Assembly: GCA_965230225.1 (NCBI GenBank)
Contig: CBDDKM010000005.1
Coordinates: forward strand, 248,001 to 312,000
DNA from: CALSMU01 sp965230225
GTDB lineage: Bacteria > Bacteroidota > Bacteroidia > Flavobacteriales_D > Parvicellaceae
Direction of reading: 5' to 3'
Length of the DNA stretch: 64,000 nt
Notes under the pieces: model-generated
Seen by the model: only the letters and a program-made list of their open reading frames with translations
The model's database searches: none
Told to the model about the DNA's origin: nothing
Made by a program: the position numbers and the translations under genes
In this document: positions 42,292-51,600 of the stretch, one piece after another
Numbering within the stretch: the first letter of the stretch is position 1
Layout: each line of letters begins with the position of its first letter

Positions 42292-43228
42292 CAACTGAAT
42301 TGTACATTTCCATTAAAAAAGGCAAGGTGTACCAAATGGGAAGCAAGATGCCTGCCAACCACAACAAAAGGAAAATTATTTTACCTACGATCGTGATATC
42401 CTTCTTAACAGGAACGATCAAAATGTTCTTTACGCTCTTGGCAATTTTAGCCTCGTAGGGCGATGGATTCATTTCTTGTGGATCAATTACCTTACTGAGG
42501 TTGGAACTCTCCAAATACGCTTTCCTAATGCTCCAGTACTCCTTATCTGTTAACTCTTCGTACGTCTTAACGAGCTGAATGTTCAAATTTTTGATTTTAT
42601 CCCGCAACTGAGTAAGGTTCTGAAGCACCTTAAAACGGGTAAACATAAAGAATCCCATGATGGCTAAAATGTACATGCCATAGTACAATCCAATTATGGT
42701 CATACCTACCACAGAGATGATCAGAAATGCTTTTTTCACTTTCTCGTTAGAAGAGAAAAACAGGGTTTCGATCAGGCGGCCTCCATCCAATGGGTCGATG
42801 GGCAGTAGATTAATCAGGTTGATGAATATAAAAGAGATTCCGGCAACAGATAATTCGTTGTGTTGGATGGAAATAGCGTATTCTGTCATTCCCCAACCAA
42901 TTAAGATCCCGGGCAATGGCCCTGCCAGAATGATGATGGATCGTTGAAATAAAGATACTCGATCTTTTTCGCCGGTAACCATGGCTCCCATAAGTGGAAT
43001 GAAGAACATATTTACATCCTTGTAACCAAAAGCCTTCATGGCAATGAAATGTCCCATTTCGTGAATGAACAAAATGAGTACAATTAAGAACATCACTCGG
43101 GTATCCTGAAACAAGATGTAGAACAGCCCAATAAATAGTCCAAGGCTAATTAACGACCTGGTAACTCCATTTTGGTTGGTTTCCTGTAATTCAGGTTTGG
43201 GTGGATAATATTCTTCGTGAAATTCCAT
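42278..43228 (-). CDS. Site-2 protease family (M50) membrane metalloprotease
   Basis: 316 aa, multi-pass. HEMGH in FIHEMGHFIAMKAFGY is the HExxH zinc site and LLPIDPLDGGRLIE is the second conserved motif (NxxPxxxLDGG), whose Asp is the third ligand. About six membrane helices follow the M50 pattern. No PDZ domain is seen, so this is the smaller SpoIVFB-like or YdiL-like type rather than RseP. These enzymes cleave within membranes. The target is unknown. It overlaps the downstream tonB-like gene by 14-17 nt and lies 38 nt behind the DUF4924 gene. Confidence 0.85.
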   Translation of the reverse strand: MEFHEEYYPPKPELQETNQNGVTRSLISLGLFIGLFYILFQDTRVMFLIVLILFIHEMGHFIAMKAFGYKDVNMFFIPLMGAMVTGEKDRVSLFQRSIIILAGPLPGILIGWGMTEYAISIQHNELSVAGISFIFINLINLLPIDPLDGGRLIETLFFSSNEKVKKAFLIISVVGMTIIGLYYGMYILAIMGFFMFTRFKVLQNLTQLRDKIKNLNIQLVKTYEELTDKEYWSIRKAYLESSNLSKVIDPQEMNPSPYEAKIAKSVKNILIVPVKKDITIVGKIIFLLLWLAGILLPIWYTLPFLMEMYNSVGGDI

Positions 43229-43266
43229 TACTTACAAAGGTAGCAAGAAACCCAAAGGAATCGAAA

Positions 43267-43806
43267 TTAGGCTAACTTTCCTTCTTTCATTAGGGTGTAC
43301 TTGGCAGAAAGGTACCCCATAACTTGTGCAAAGGCGGTAAATGCTTCGTCGGTTTCCGAAGAAATGGACTCGCCTTTTAAGCGAAGCATCAGTTTCATAT
43401 ACAACCCACTTAGGCATGCCTCAACATCGTTCATTTTTTCGGCATTCATTTTTGCCTTAAACTCGTTGATGAGCGGAAGTGCTTTTTGGTAAATGCCCTT
43501 GTAGTGGTCATCTCCCATAAGATCAATTAGTGTGCTATGCAAGTAACCTAGCTCAACAAAAATCTCGTTGTATTCTCTCAAATGACCAGATTCTTTAAGC
43601 CCCTGTAATTTCATTTTAGAAATCAAATCGGCATACCATTTCCTGATCTCTTTTCGAACTTCAGGATCTTCTGACATGCGTTCCACCACCTGTTGGTTGA
43701 TGATTTCAATGTCGAAATTGCAGGCGCGAATCATGTCTTCCACCTGCCACATGTACAAGATGTATTCGGCAATGTTTTCCTCTCTCTTTAACTGAGCGAT
43801 GAGCAT
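43267..43806 (-). CDS. DUF4924 family protein
   Basis: 179 aa, all-helical, no signal. The opening (IAQLKREENIAEYILYMWQVEDMIRACNFD) and the C-terminal stretch (YLSAKYTLMKEGKL) identify DUF4924, a Bacteroidota-specific protein of unknown role. Its stop-to-start arrangement with the Skp-like gene overlaps by 1 nt (both at 43806), so they are cotranscribed. The conserved position in an envelope gene cluster hints at a role in envelope homeostasis (inference). Confidence 0.8.
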   Translation of the reverse strand: MLIAQLKREENIAEYILYMWQVEDMIRACNFDIEIINQQVVERMSEDPEVRKEIRKWYADLISKMKLQGLKESGHLREYNEIFVELGYLHSTLIDLMGDDHYKGIYQKALPLINEFKAKMNAEKMNDVEACLSGLYMKLMLRLKGESISSETDEAFTAFAQVMGYLSAKYTLMKEGKLA

Positions 43807-44450
43807 TATTCTCCGTTCTTTTCTTTGTTGTATTCTTCGTTAAGAAGATCGATCATTTGGTAAGTGATGTCGTATTTCTCATCGGCGTACATCACCACAT
43901 CTCCGGTTCTGTAGCTCAAAATGAAATCGTACCCTAATTGCTTACCAATTACCTGCATGTATTGAGAAGTCTTTTCTCTATAGTCGATGGACTCATAAAG
44001 GTTTTTCTCTTGAAGCTTAACACTCAATTCCTGCTCTTTTTGGTAAATCTCTTGCTCCAGCATTCCAATTTCCTGAATCAATCTTTGTGCTTCTTGCTGA
44101 CCGATCATTGGTTGGTTTTTCTGATAATAAGCTACTTTTTCTTCGTAGTCTTTCATCATTCCTTTAAGAGTGTACTCTGCAGAAGTTTGTTTGGCCTGTA
44201 AATCCTGGATTAATACTTTGTAGTAATCGTAATGTACAGTCAATGTATCACTGTTTACATAGGCAATTTTAAGCCCTCCTGTTGAAACAGGAGCAGTAGA
44301 TGTATCTACTGTATGGTTGGCAGTTGATGTCTCAGTTGCTGAAGTTTTATCTTCTTCTTTAGATTCGTTAGAATTGTCTCCACCACCACAAGAAACTAAA
44401 GCGGTAGAAAGAGATAATAGAAGAATTGATTTAGCAAATTTCATTTTCAT
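43806..44450 (-). CDS. OmpH/Skp-family lipoprotein chaperone
   Basis: 214 aa. A lipoprotein signal (SILLLSLSTALVSC) precedes a Ser/Thr-rich linker, the conserved Skp start strand LKIAYVNSDTL, a long coiled coil (about residues 95-165, rich in Glu/Gln/Lys) and an end strand (DFILSYRTGDVVMYADEKYDIT). Skp holds unfolded outer-membrane proteins in the periplasm. A lipid anchor is unusual for Skp of Proteobacteria but seen in Bacteroidota paralogues. It overlaps the preceding small gene by ATGA. Confidence 0.85.
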   Translation of the reverse strand: MKMKFAKSILLLSLSTALVSCGGGDNSNESKEEDKTSATETSTANHTVDTSTAPVSTGGLKIAYVNSDTLTVHYDYYKVLIQDLQAKQTSAEYTLKGMMKDYEEKVAYYQKNQPMIGQQEAQRLIQEIGMLEQEIYQKEQELSVKLQEKNLYESIDYREKTSQYMQVIGKQLGYDFILSYRTGDVVMYADEKYDITYQMIDLLNEEYNKEKNGE

Positions 44451-44701
44451 GATTGAGTTGTGTTAATCTTTTTAAAAGCGGTATTCAGATCTTTGCTCAT
44501 CTCTACAAAGCGCATGTAGACATTGGTAAGAAAATCATTACTTACCATAGCAATAACGTCGTCCATTCCGGTAACGTCCATCTCGTTAACTCTGTATACC
44601 TGTTCGTATTGTCCTAGAACGATCTTTACCATGTATTTATTTTCTCTTAAATACACGCTGATGTCCATTTTTGGATGATCGATTTTAGCGGTTGTTCTCA
44701 T
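44447..44701 (-). CDS. Small conserved hypothetical protein
   Basis: 84 aa without signal or membrane segment. A beta-hairpin (MDISVYLRENKYMVKIVLGQYEQVYRV) is followed by helices (VIAMVSNDFLTNVYMRFVEMSKDLN). It overlaps the chaperone start by 4 bp, so translation is coupled. I do not recognise the family. A link to outer-membrane biogenesis is based only on the operon. Confidence 0.6.
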   Translation of the reverse strand: MRTTAKIDHPKMDISVYLRENKYMVKIVLGQYEQVYRVNEMDVTGMDDVIAMVSNDFLTNVYMRFVEMSKDLNTAFKKINTTQS

Positions 44702-44816
44702 TTGAAGTTGACTAAAATTTGTGCAAATGTAATAGTTTAGGTGCAGACCAGCACAAATACCGCAACAATATTAAGAATTGTTAACGTTTTGGATAGTGGG
44801 AAATAAAAAATGAAGT

Positions 44817-45215
44817 TTAAGCTACTACTGATTCGTAGTGAGAGTACTCAATAAACTCGAAAGGAATGTTTACCATAAAAGCAAAATCCTGCCCTACTTC
44901 ATGCATGTCATCTTCACCTTCGTGGAAGTACCATTTTACGTTAACGGTATTCCCCCCATCGATTAACTCGTTTAGTTTATAAAACATAAACAGAATTCTC
45001 TTAGACGAAGAAATGTTGAAGTAATCAAGCTTTAAAGTAAGATTAGTAATGGCATTTGGTCTGTCCACATAATCTTTCAGCCAATCCAGAATTGGTCTGT
45101 AAAACTCCTCAGCGTTGCTAGGGATAGATTTCCCCTCTATAATAAACTCTCCGTTTTTCGGGTCAAAAACAATCGCGGGTGTGGTGTCAGTTGCGTTCCT
45201 CTTAAAAGCTTCCAT
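44817..45215 (-). CDS. SiaC-family (DUF1987) regulatory phosphoprotein
   Basis: 132 aa from the Met at 45215 (MEAFKRNATDTTPAIVFDPK). A Met two codons earlier is possible. The order FDPKNGEFIIEGKSIPSNAEEFYRPILDWLKDY, then LDYFNISSSKRILFMF, matches SiaC/DUF1987, a small STAS-like fold. In Pseudomonas, SiaC is phosphorylated by SiaB, dephosphorylated by the PP2C SiaA, and activates the diguanylate cyclase SiaD. The YFNISSSK segment contains the phospho-acceptor region. No SiaA/SiaB/SiaD stands next to it, although a SpoIIE-type phosphatase lies at the left edge of the window, 44 kb away. Confidence 0.8.
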   Translation of the reverse strand: MEAFKRNATDTTPAIVFDPKNGEFIIEGKSIPSNAEEFYRPILDWLKDYVDRPNAITNLTLKLDYFNISSSKRILFMFYKLNELIDGGNTVNVKWYFHEGEDDMHEVGQDFAFMVNIPFEFIEYSHYESVVA

Positions 45216-45401
45216 GCACAATAAATCATTGATCTATCGCTAAGATCATAATAATTTGTGGATTATCCTGTTAAAATTCTACTAAAAATGAACTCGCTAC
45301 GATAAATTGCCCTCAACCAACGATTAAGTCTAATATTAACAAAAGGGTAAAAATGGGTTAAATTCGTTCGTTGATGGTATTGAGCTTTTGATCATTGATC
45401 T

Positions 45402-46130
45402 TTATAGACTCATCAATGCTTTAAATTTTACAGCTTGCCTTCTTGAGATTTCTACCTTTTCTCCATCTTTTAAGGTAGCTTGTAAACCTCCATTAAACCA
45501 GTTTTCTATGTGCGACACCCACTTGAGGTTTATGATGTATTTTCGATTAGCTCTAAAGAATACTTTAGGGTCCAGTCGATCTTCCAGGCTGTTAAGTGAT
45601 TTAAGGATTAACGGCTTGAAGTTTTCGAAGTAAATGCGCACGTAATTTCCTTCCGACTCAAACATGCGGATGTCGCGTAGGTGAACAAACCAACATTTCT
45701 CCCCATCCTTAATAAAGATTTGATCGTTCGAAGAAAGCGGTCCTCTATCGGAAACATCAATAAACGATTCTCCACTTTCGCCGGCTTCAGAAAGTACTTT
45801 GGTAATGGTTTCTCTCAAGCGTTCCGGTACTACTGGCTTCATTAAATAATCCAGTGCATTTACCTCAAATGCTCGTAGAGCGTATTCGTCGTAAGCGGTT
45901 ACAAAAATTACCTTTGGTGCTTTGTCCAGTTCCTGTAGCAATTCAAAACCGGTTTTCTCCGGCATCTGAATGTCTAGAAACACCAAATCAGGATCATTTT
46001 TCTTGATGCTTTTAATGGCATCTTCCGGATTGGAGCATTCATCGATGATCTCAATCTCATGATACTCCTTAAGCAAAGAGGATAATTCTTTTCTTGCTAG
46101 TCTTTCGTCGTCTACAATTATTGCTCTCAT
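45402..46130 (-). CDS. LytTR-family response regulator
   Basis: 242 aa. The receiver domain (residues 1-120) has the acidic pair DDE at 8-10, the phospho-acceptor Asp in LVFLDIQMP (about 54), Thr in FVTAYD and Lys in LMKP. The LytTR DNA-binding domain follows (RDIRMFESEGNYVRIYFEN, SLEDRLDPKVFFRANRKYIINL). LytTR regulators often control surface, exopolysaccharide or motility genes. It lies 16 nt behind its kinase gene. No target site was identified. Confidence 0.92.
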   Translation of the reverse strand: MRAIIVDDERLARKELSSLLKEYHEIEIIDECSNPEDAIKSIKKNDPDLVFLDIQMPEKTGFELLQELDKAPKVIFVTAYDEYALRAFEVNALDYLMKPVVPERLRETITKVLSEAGESGESFIDVSDRGPLSSNDQIFIKDGEKCWFVHLRDIRMFESEGNYVRIYFENFKPLILKSLNSLEDRLDPKVFFRANRKYIINLKWVSHIENWFNGGLQATLKDGEKVEISRRQAVKFKALMSL

Positions 46131-46146
46131 AGTACTAAAGTGGTGT

Positions 46147-47262
46147 TTATGCAGCGGTTATTTCCTTCTGAAATTCTTTAGGAATAACCACAAGGGTCTG
46201 AACCCTATTGTTAACGTTTTGTATGGTAAGGTGGGCTTTATCTCCGTATAATATCTCTAATCGTTTTTTAGAGTTTTTCAATCCAATTCCCTCCAGTTTA
46301 TTTTTGAAGGGCTCGTAAGTACCATCGTTGAGGATGATAATGTGAAGTTCTTCATCGGTGGGTTGGATGTTAATTTCCAGTATTCCTCCACCTCCAAGCA
46401 TGCTTACTCCATGTTTGATGGCATTTTCTACTAAGGTTTGCAATAATAGGGGAGGAATAAGGCATTTTTCAATTCCCGGTTCAATGTTGGTTTCAATCCT
46501 TAAACGCTCCTCATACCTTATTTTTTCCAACTGAAGGTAGTCGGTTACGATTTTCATTTCCTCCTCAACAGTAACCACTTTTCTCTTACCGGTTTGTAGG
46601 GTGCTTCTAAGTAACCCCGCTAATTGGGTAATGGCATTCTTAGCCAATTTAGGGTCTTCATCCACCAATGCCCTGATGCTGTTCATGGCGTTGAACATGA
46701 AGTGAGGATTGAGTTGGGATTTAAGGTTGTTCAATTCTGTTTCGTTAATGGCTGCTTGCCATTTTAAACGCTCCATTTCCTGTTTTCTGGTACGCTCGAA
46801 GTAGTGATATCCAAAGTAAATTACCAGCCAGATAAAGAATAGCAGCGATCGGTTAATGATAATCAGAGTTACCTGTAGTGCTACAAATCCAACAGTGAAA
46901 TTACCTTCTTTACCACCAAAAATGGCGGCTACTGTATCGTCAGGGGCATTAATTTGAAAAGCCTCTTCTACATAGGTCATCAACACTACAAATCCAAAAG
47001 AAATGGTTCCCAGCAAAAGTGCTCCTGCAATGATTCTTGGAACCGATTTGATGACATTGGTTTGCAGCCAATTCTTTTTAATAATGAAATAACGAAAGAG
47101 GTGAGTGATTAGTAATCCGAAACTGATAAATACCAAAGACTCAACAATGGTTTTAAGATCTACGGTTCCCTCTTTCTGGAAAACACTAAGGAAAGTAAGA
47201 AACAATAGAAAGCCCCATCCAGAAGACTGAAAGACCCAATATAACCATCTTTTTTGCGACAT
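46147..47262 (-). CDS. LytS-type sensor histidine kinase
   Basis: 371 aa. Four predicted membrane helices cover residues 1-160, with an extracytoplasmic loop of about 30 residues (EEAFQINAPDDTVAA). The His_kinase domain carries QLNPHFMFNAMNSIRAL with the phospho-accepting His, followed by an HATPase domain with N box (LVENAIKHGV) and G boxes (LNDGTYEPF, GIGLKNSKKRLEILYG). It pairs with the LytTR regulator downstream. The signal is unknown, since no named sensor domain is visible. Confidence 0.92.
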   Translation of the reverse strand: MSQKRWLYWVFQSSGWGFLLFLTFLSVFQKEGTVDLKTIVESLVFISFGLLITHLFRYFIIKKNWLQTNVIKSVPRIIAGALLLGTISFGFVVLMTYVEEAFQINAPDDTVAAIFGGKEGNFTVGFVALQVTLIIINRSLLFFIWLVIYFGYHYFERTRKQEMERLKWQAAINETELNNLKSQLNPHFMFNAMNSIRALVDEDPKLAKNAITQLAGLLRSTLQTGKRKVVTVEEEMKIVTDYLQLEKIRYEERLRIETNIEPGIEKCLIPPLLLQTLVENAIKHGVSMLGGGGILEINIQPTDEELHIIILNDGTYEPFKNKLEGIGLKNSKKRLEILYGDKAHLTIQNVNNRVQTLVVIPKEFQKEITAA

Positions 47263-47357
47263 ATTTCAAATATACGCTATTCTGTTACATTGGGTCAATC
47301 AGATACATAAAAGGGAATTAATCCTCACAAAGAATCAATTTCCAGTGATAAGTGATT

Positions 47358-48623
47358 TTAATGATCGTGCCCTACCATTCCTTTTTTCAGCTGTGCATCC
47401 AGGTGATAAGCTCCCTGAATAACGATGTTCCCTTTGTTTGGAATTTCTGAAGCATTTTTGATTTCAGTAAAGCCCATTTGTGATGCTCCAATCATAACAC
47501 TGATTCTCTGAAAAGAAGTTTTAGGTGCCTCATGTGCATGGTCATCACCATCGTGTCCATGATCATGTCCTGAATGATCATCGTGATTATGACCGACATG
47601 TGGATCATCTTCCAGCTGAATAAAAATGTAACTGTCTTCTCCTTCTGTAATGATGGCCTCATTTGGTAGAGCGGTAACTTGCTTTTTATTCGTTTGAATG
47701 AGTGCGTTTACAAACATTCCCGGTAAAAATGCTACATGATTGGTGCTATCCATGTGATCGATTTCTGCATGAACACGAACTGCTTTGGTATCTTCTTCAA
47801 AAGCTTTCCCCACAGCGAATACTTTTCCGGTGTAAGAGGCAAGTGGGTCCGAAGTCAGTGCAAATTGAACTGTTTGTCCCATTTTAATTTGGTTAATGTC
47901 TTGCTCGTAAACCATCAGGTCGATGTGAATATGATCGTTGTCTACAATCTCGAACATTTCCTGTTGTGGTTCGATAAATTTTCCCAGGTTAATCTCCACC
48001 AAACGAACATACCCGTCTATAGGCGAAAGAATACTGCTGCTGCTAGTAATGTTTCCTTTTTCTACCTGAGAGGGGGAAATGCCCAATAGTTTTAGTTTTG
48101 CGCTAATGGCGTTAAGCTTTCCTAAAGCACTTTGGTAGGCGGATTCTGCCTCTTCAAATGCTTTTTTAGAGGTAATGTTATCCGCCAGTAGTTTTTGCTT
48201 TCGCTCGAAATCACTTTTAAGTACAGACAGGTTATTGTACACATCCAGATAATCCTCTTGAAGTACAATTATTTCCTGAGTTTCGAGCACCGCTAGTACT
48301 TGTCCTTTAGAAACAACATCTCCCTCAATTACTTTGATGTCTTTTACTCTTCCTCCCAACAATGCACTAACGCTGGCTTTATTCTGGGGTGGTAATTCCA
48401 GAATACCATTGCATTTTACACTGTTACCAAGGTTCATTTCTTCGAAAGAGCCCAGTTTAATTTGGGAGTTGATGATCTGTTCCCTGGTTAATTGAGCGAT
48501 ATCACCGCCGCCTCCATGGTCATGACTGTGGTCGTGTCCACCTTCAATTACCGTATTGTTTTCGCAACCTACCGATCCGATAATCAGAAAGAGCATTGCG
48601 ATTGGATAAATATATTTTTTCAT
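47358..48623 (-). CDS. Heavy-metal efflux RND periplasmic adaptor (CzcB-like), His-rich
   Basis: 421 aa with a lipoprotein signal (PIAMLFLIIGSVGC). Residues 30-42 are a HDHSHDHGGGGD-type metal-binding tail. The adaptor fold follows: lipoyl halves (ALLGGRVKDIKVIEGDVVSKGQVLA, ILSPIDGYVRLVEI), an alpha hairpin, a beta barrel (MGQTVQFALTSDP) and a membrane-proximal domain. A second His/Asp stretch is inserted before the last domain (about 350-372) and the protein ends GHDH. The adaptor joins the RND pump to the outer-membrane channel. It lies 31 nt behind the pump gene, so one operon. Confidence 0.9.
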   Translation of the reverse strand: MKKYIYPIAMLFLIIGSVGCENNTVIEGGHDHSHDHGGGGDIAQLTREQIINSQIKLGSFEEMNLGNSVKCNGILELPPQNKASVSALLGGRVKDIKVIEGDVVSKGQVLAVLETQEIIVLQEDYLDVYNNLSVLKSDFERKQKLLADNITSKKAFEEAESAYQSALGKLNAISAKLKLLGISPSQVEKGNITSSSSILSPIDGYVRLVEINLGKFIEPQQEMFEIVDNDHIHIDLMVYEQDINQIKMGQTVQFALTSDPLASYTGKVFAVGKAFEEDTKAVRVHAEIDHMDSTNHVAFLPGMFVNALIQTNKKQVTALPNEAIITEGEDSYIFIQLEDDPHVGHNHDDHSGHDHGHDGDDHAHEAPKTSFQRISVMIGASQMGFTEIKNASEIPNKGNIVIQGAYHLDAQLKKGMVGHDH

Positions 48624-48654
48624 AATCTTCTTAATTAATTCTCCAAAGAGAATG

Positions 48655-51600
48655 TTATTGACCGATTAAGTATTTCAATTCATTAATGATGCTTTGTTGA
48701 GCATACTTGTTTTCCAGTTCCTTCAAGGTTAATTCAGAAGCCTGATCCATAATTTCTATGTACTCCACATAGTCAATTTCTCCTTCCTTATAAGCCGTTT
48801 GTGCATGGCTATAAAGTTGATCTCTGAGTTGACTTCCTGTGGTTTGGTAATACTCCGATTTACTTTGGTGGAGCTGGAATAGGCTCCAGTATTGAGCAAA
48901 CTCACTTTGCAATTGGAGTTCCCTGTCTTTATACTCTTGTAAAATGATGTCCTGATTCATTTTACTGGCTTGCACCTGAGCTTTATCAGCACGATAAAAC
49001 AACGGAACATTTACTCCCACCTGAAATCCCTGAAAACCTCTCTCCAGATCAATCTGTTGATTGAAATATCCAACATTGAACTCAGGAATGTAAGCCTGTT
49101 TCAAGGTTTTGGTGTTGGCCAGGTTTTGTTGTTCTACCTGTTGTAAGTACAACAAAGAAGGATGGTTTTTAATGGCAGAGGAATCTGTAGAAGTCAGGGA
49201 TGCTTCCTGAACGATGGTAATGTCAAAATCGTTAGATACTCCCATGAGCTTTTTCAAACGCTCTTTACCTCCAGCAATCTTAGTTTCTTCTTCCTGAACA
49301 AGCAGAAGTATGTTCTGATACTTTGCCTCAGCAGCCAGCTTTTCTAACAGGTTAGTAGCGCCTGCTTCGAAACGTTTGTTGGCCACGTCGCTAAACTCCA
49401 GATACACTTCTTTTAGGTTGGTATATTCTTTCAGGTTTTCCTTGTGAAAGGAAAGATCAGAAAATGCCATTCTAACCTGTTTCTTGAGCTCACTTTGTCG
49501 GATTAGCAAATCACTTTCGGAGAGTTTGGTTTCCTCCACCAGCAATTGCTTATTGGCACCATAAACCGTAGGAAATTTAAATGACTGATTCACCTGAATT
49601 TGATAATCTATCGCACCGGAGTTAATGTTCCCGTTAGTGTAACTAAACTGAGTGGGGTCCAAACTAAAACCGGTTTTTTGCAATTCCTCGTGCTTCTCTA
49701 CATTCAACTGTCCCGCTTTAATAGAAGGATGGTTCTTTAAAGCTAAGTCCACCGCTTGATCCATGGTAACGGAGTTGTCCTGACTTTGAACTGACCCCAA
49801 TCCACCGACCATTAAAAACCCAATAAATAGCATAGCCTTTTTCCCGGGCTTGAACTCCACCTTGTCAAAGATGAGGTAAAGTACTGGTAATACTACTAAG
49901 GTGAGTAGAGTAGCTGAGATTAATCCCCCAATTACCACAGTGGCTAATGGGCGTTGAACTTCTCCTCCTGCTGTGGTAGAAAGTGCCATAGGTAAGAACC
50001 CTAATGCAGCAACAGAAGCTGTCATGATTACCGGTCGGAGCCTTGTTTTGGTTCCCACCAGTATTCGTTCGTAAATATCTGTCATACCTTCTTTTTTAAG
50101 TTGGTTGAAATAGGCAATAAGTACAATTCCATTTAGTACAGCTACACCAAAGAGGGCGATAAAACCAATTCCGGCCGAAATACTAAATGGCATTTGACGG
50201 AGCCAAAGAGCAGACACGCCTCCAATGGCCGAAAGCGGAATAGCTGTAAATATGAGCAAAGCTTGTTTTACCGAATGAAAGGTAAAGAACAGCAGTACAA
50301 AAATTAGGGCCAATGCAATTGGTACAGCAACGGCTAGTCTTTCCTTGGCACTTTTAAGATTTTCAAATTGCCCTCCATAAGTAATGTAGTACCCCGGGTC
50401 CAGTTTTAAATCGGAGTTGAGTTTGGTCTTGATTTCTTCAATCAACGATTCCACATCTCTATTCCTCACATTTACTCCAATCACAATTCTACGATTGGCA
50501 TTATCTCTGGAGATTTGCATGGGCGATTTAATGTATTTCACCTCCGCTAATTTTTCCAGTGGAATTTGAGTTCCATTAGGTAAATCCACATAGAGGTTTT
50601 TTACATGGTCGATGTCTTTTCTAAAAGCTTTATCCAGCCGAACCACCAGATCGAATTTTCTTTCATATTCCGCTATAACTCCCGAAGAAGTTCCTCCGAA
50701 AGCCATGGAAAGAGTATTGTTGAGGTGTTCAATGTCTACATCGTATTTTCCCAGTGCATCGTAATTGTATTTAACTGCAATTTGAGGAAGACCTACGGTT
50801 TGTTCCACTTTAACGTCTCCCACACCGTTGATGTCTGCAATGAGATTACTCAGTTCAGTTGCTTTGGTGTGAAGAACATTTAAGTCGTTTCCGTAAATCT
50901 TTATGGCAATGTCCGACCGAACTCCCGAAATAAGGGTGTTGAACATGTGCTCGATGGGTTGAGAAAACTCTATGTTGACTCCAGGCAAATGCCTGATTTC
51001 TTTTTTCATGAGCTTGATGAGGTCAGCCTGATTATTGGCGGAAACCCAATTCTCTTTATCGTCCAGCACCACAAAAATGTCTCCCGTTTCCATGGGGTGA
51101 GGGTCTGTGGGAATTTCGGAAGTACCAATTTTAGTACAGACTTGTAGTACCTCGGGAAATTTTTCTAAAAAAGCTTTTTCTATTTTGGTGGCTGTGGCAA
51201 TGGCCTCGTCGAGAGAAGTACCCGGCTTTAGCCCAAAATTAACGACTAAATCTCCTTCTTCCAACCTTGGAATAAATACTCCTCCCATGTTGTTAAAGGT
51301 GAGTAAGCTGCTAATGAATAGCCCCACGGTTACTGTAAGAATGGCATATTTAAAACGCAATGCCATTTTGATTATAGGATCATACCCTTTCTGAATAAAA
51401 GAGATCATGCGATCCGAGAATGTTTTCTTGTCTCTCACCTTTTTACGCATCACCAAAGCCGTCATCATTGGTACATAGGTTAGCGAGAGTAAAAATGCTC
51501 CCAGAATAGCAAAACTTACGGTTAGTGCCATGGGTTTAAACATTTTTCCTTCTATCCCAACCAGAGCAAGAATAGGTAGGTAAACGATGAGGATAATGAT

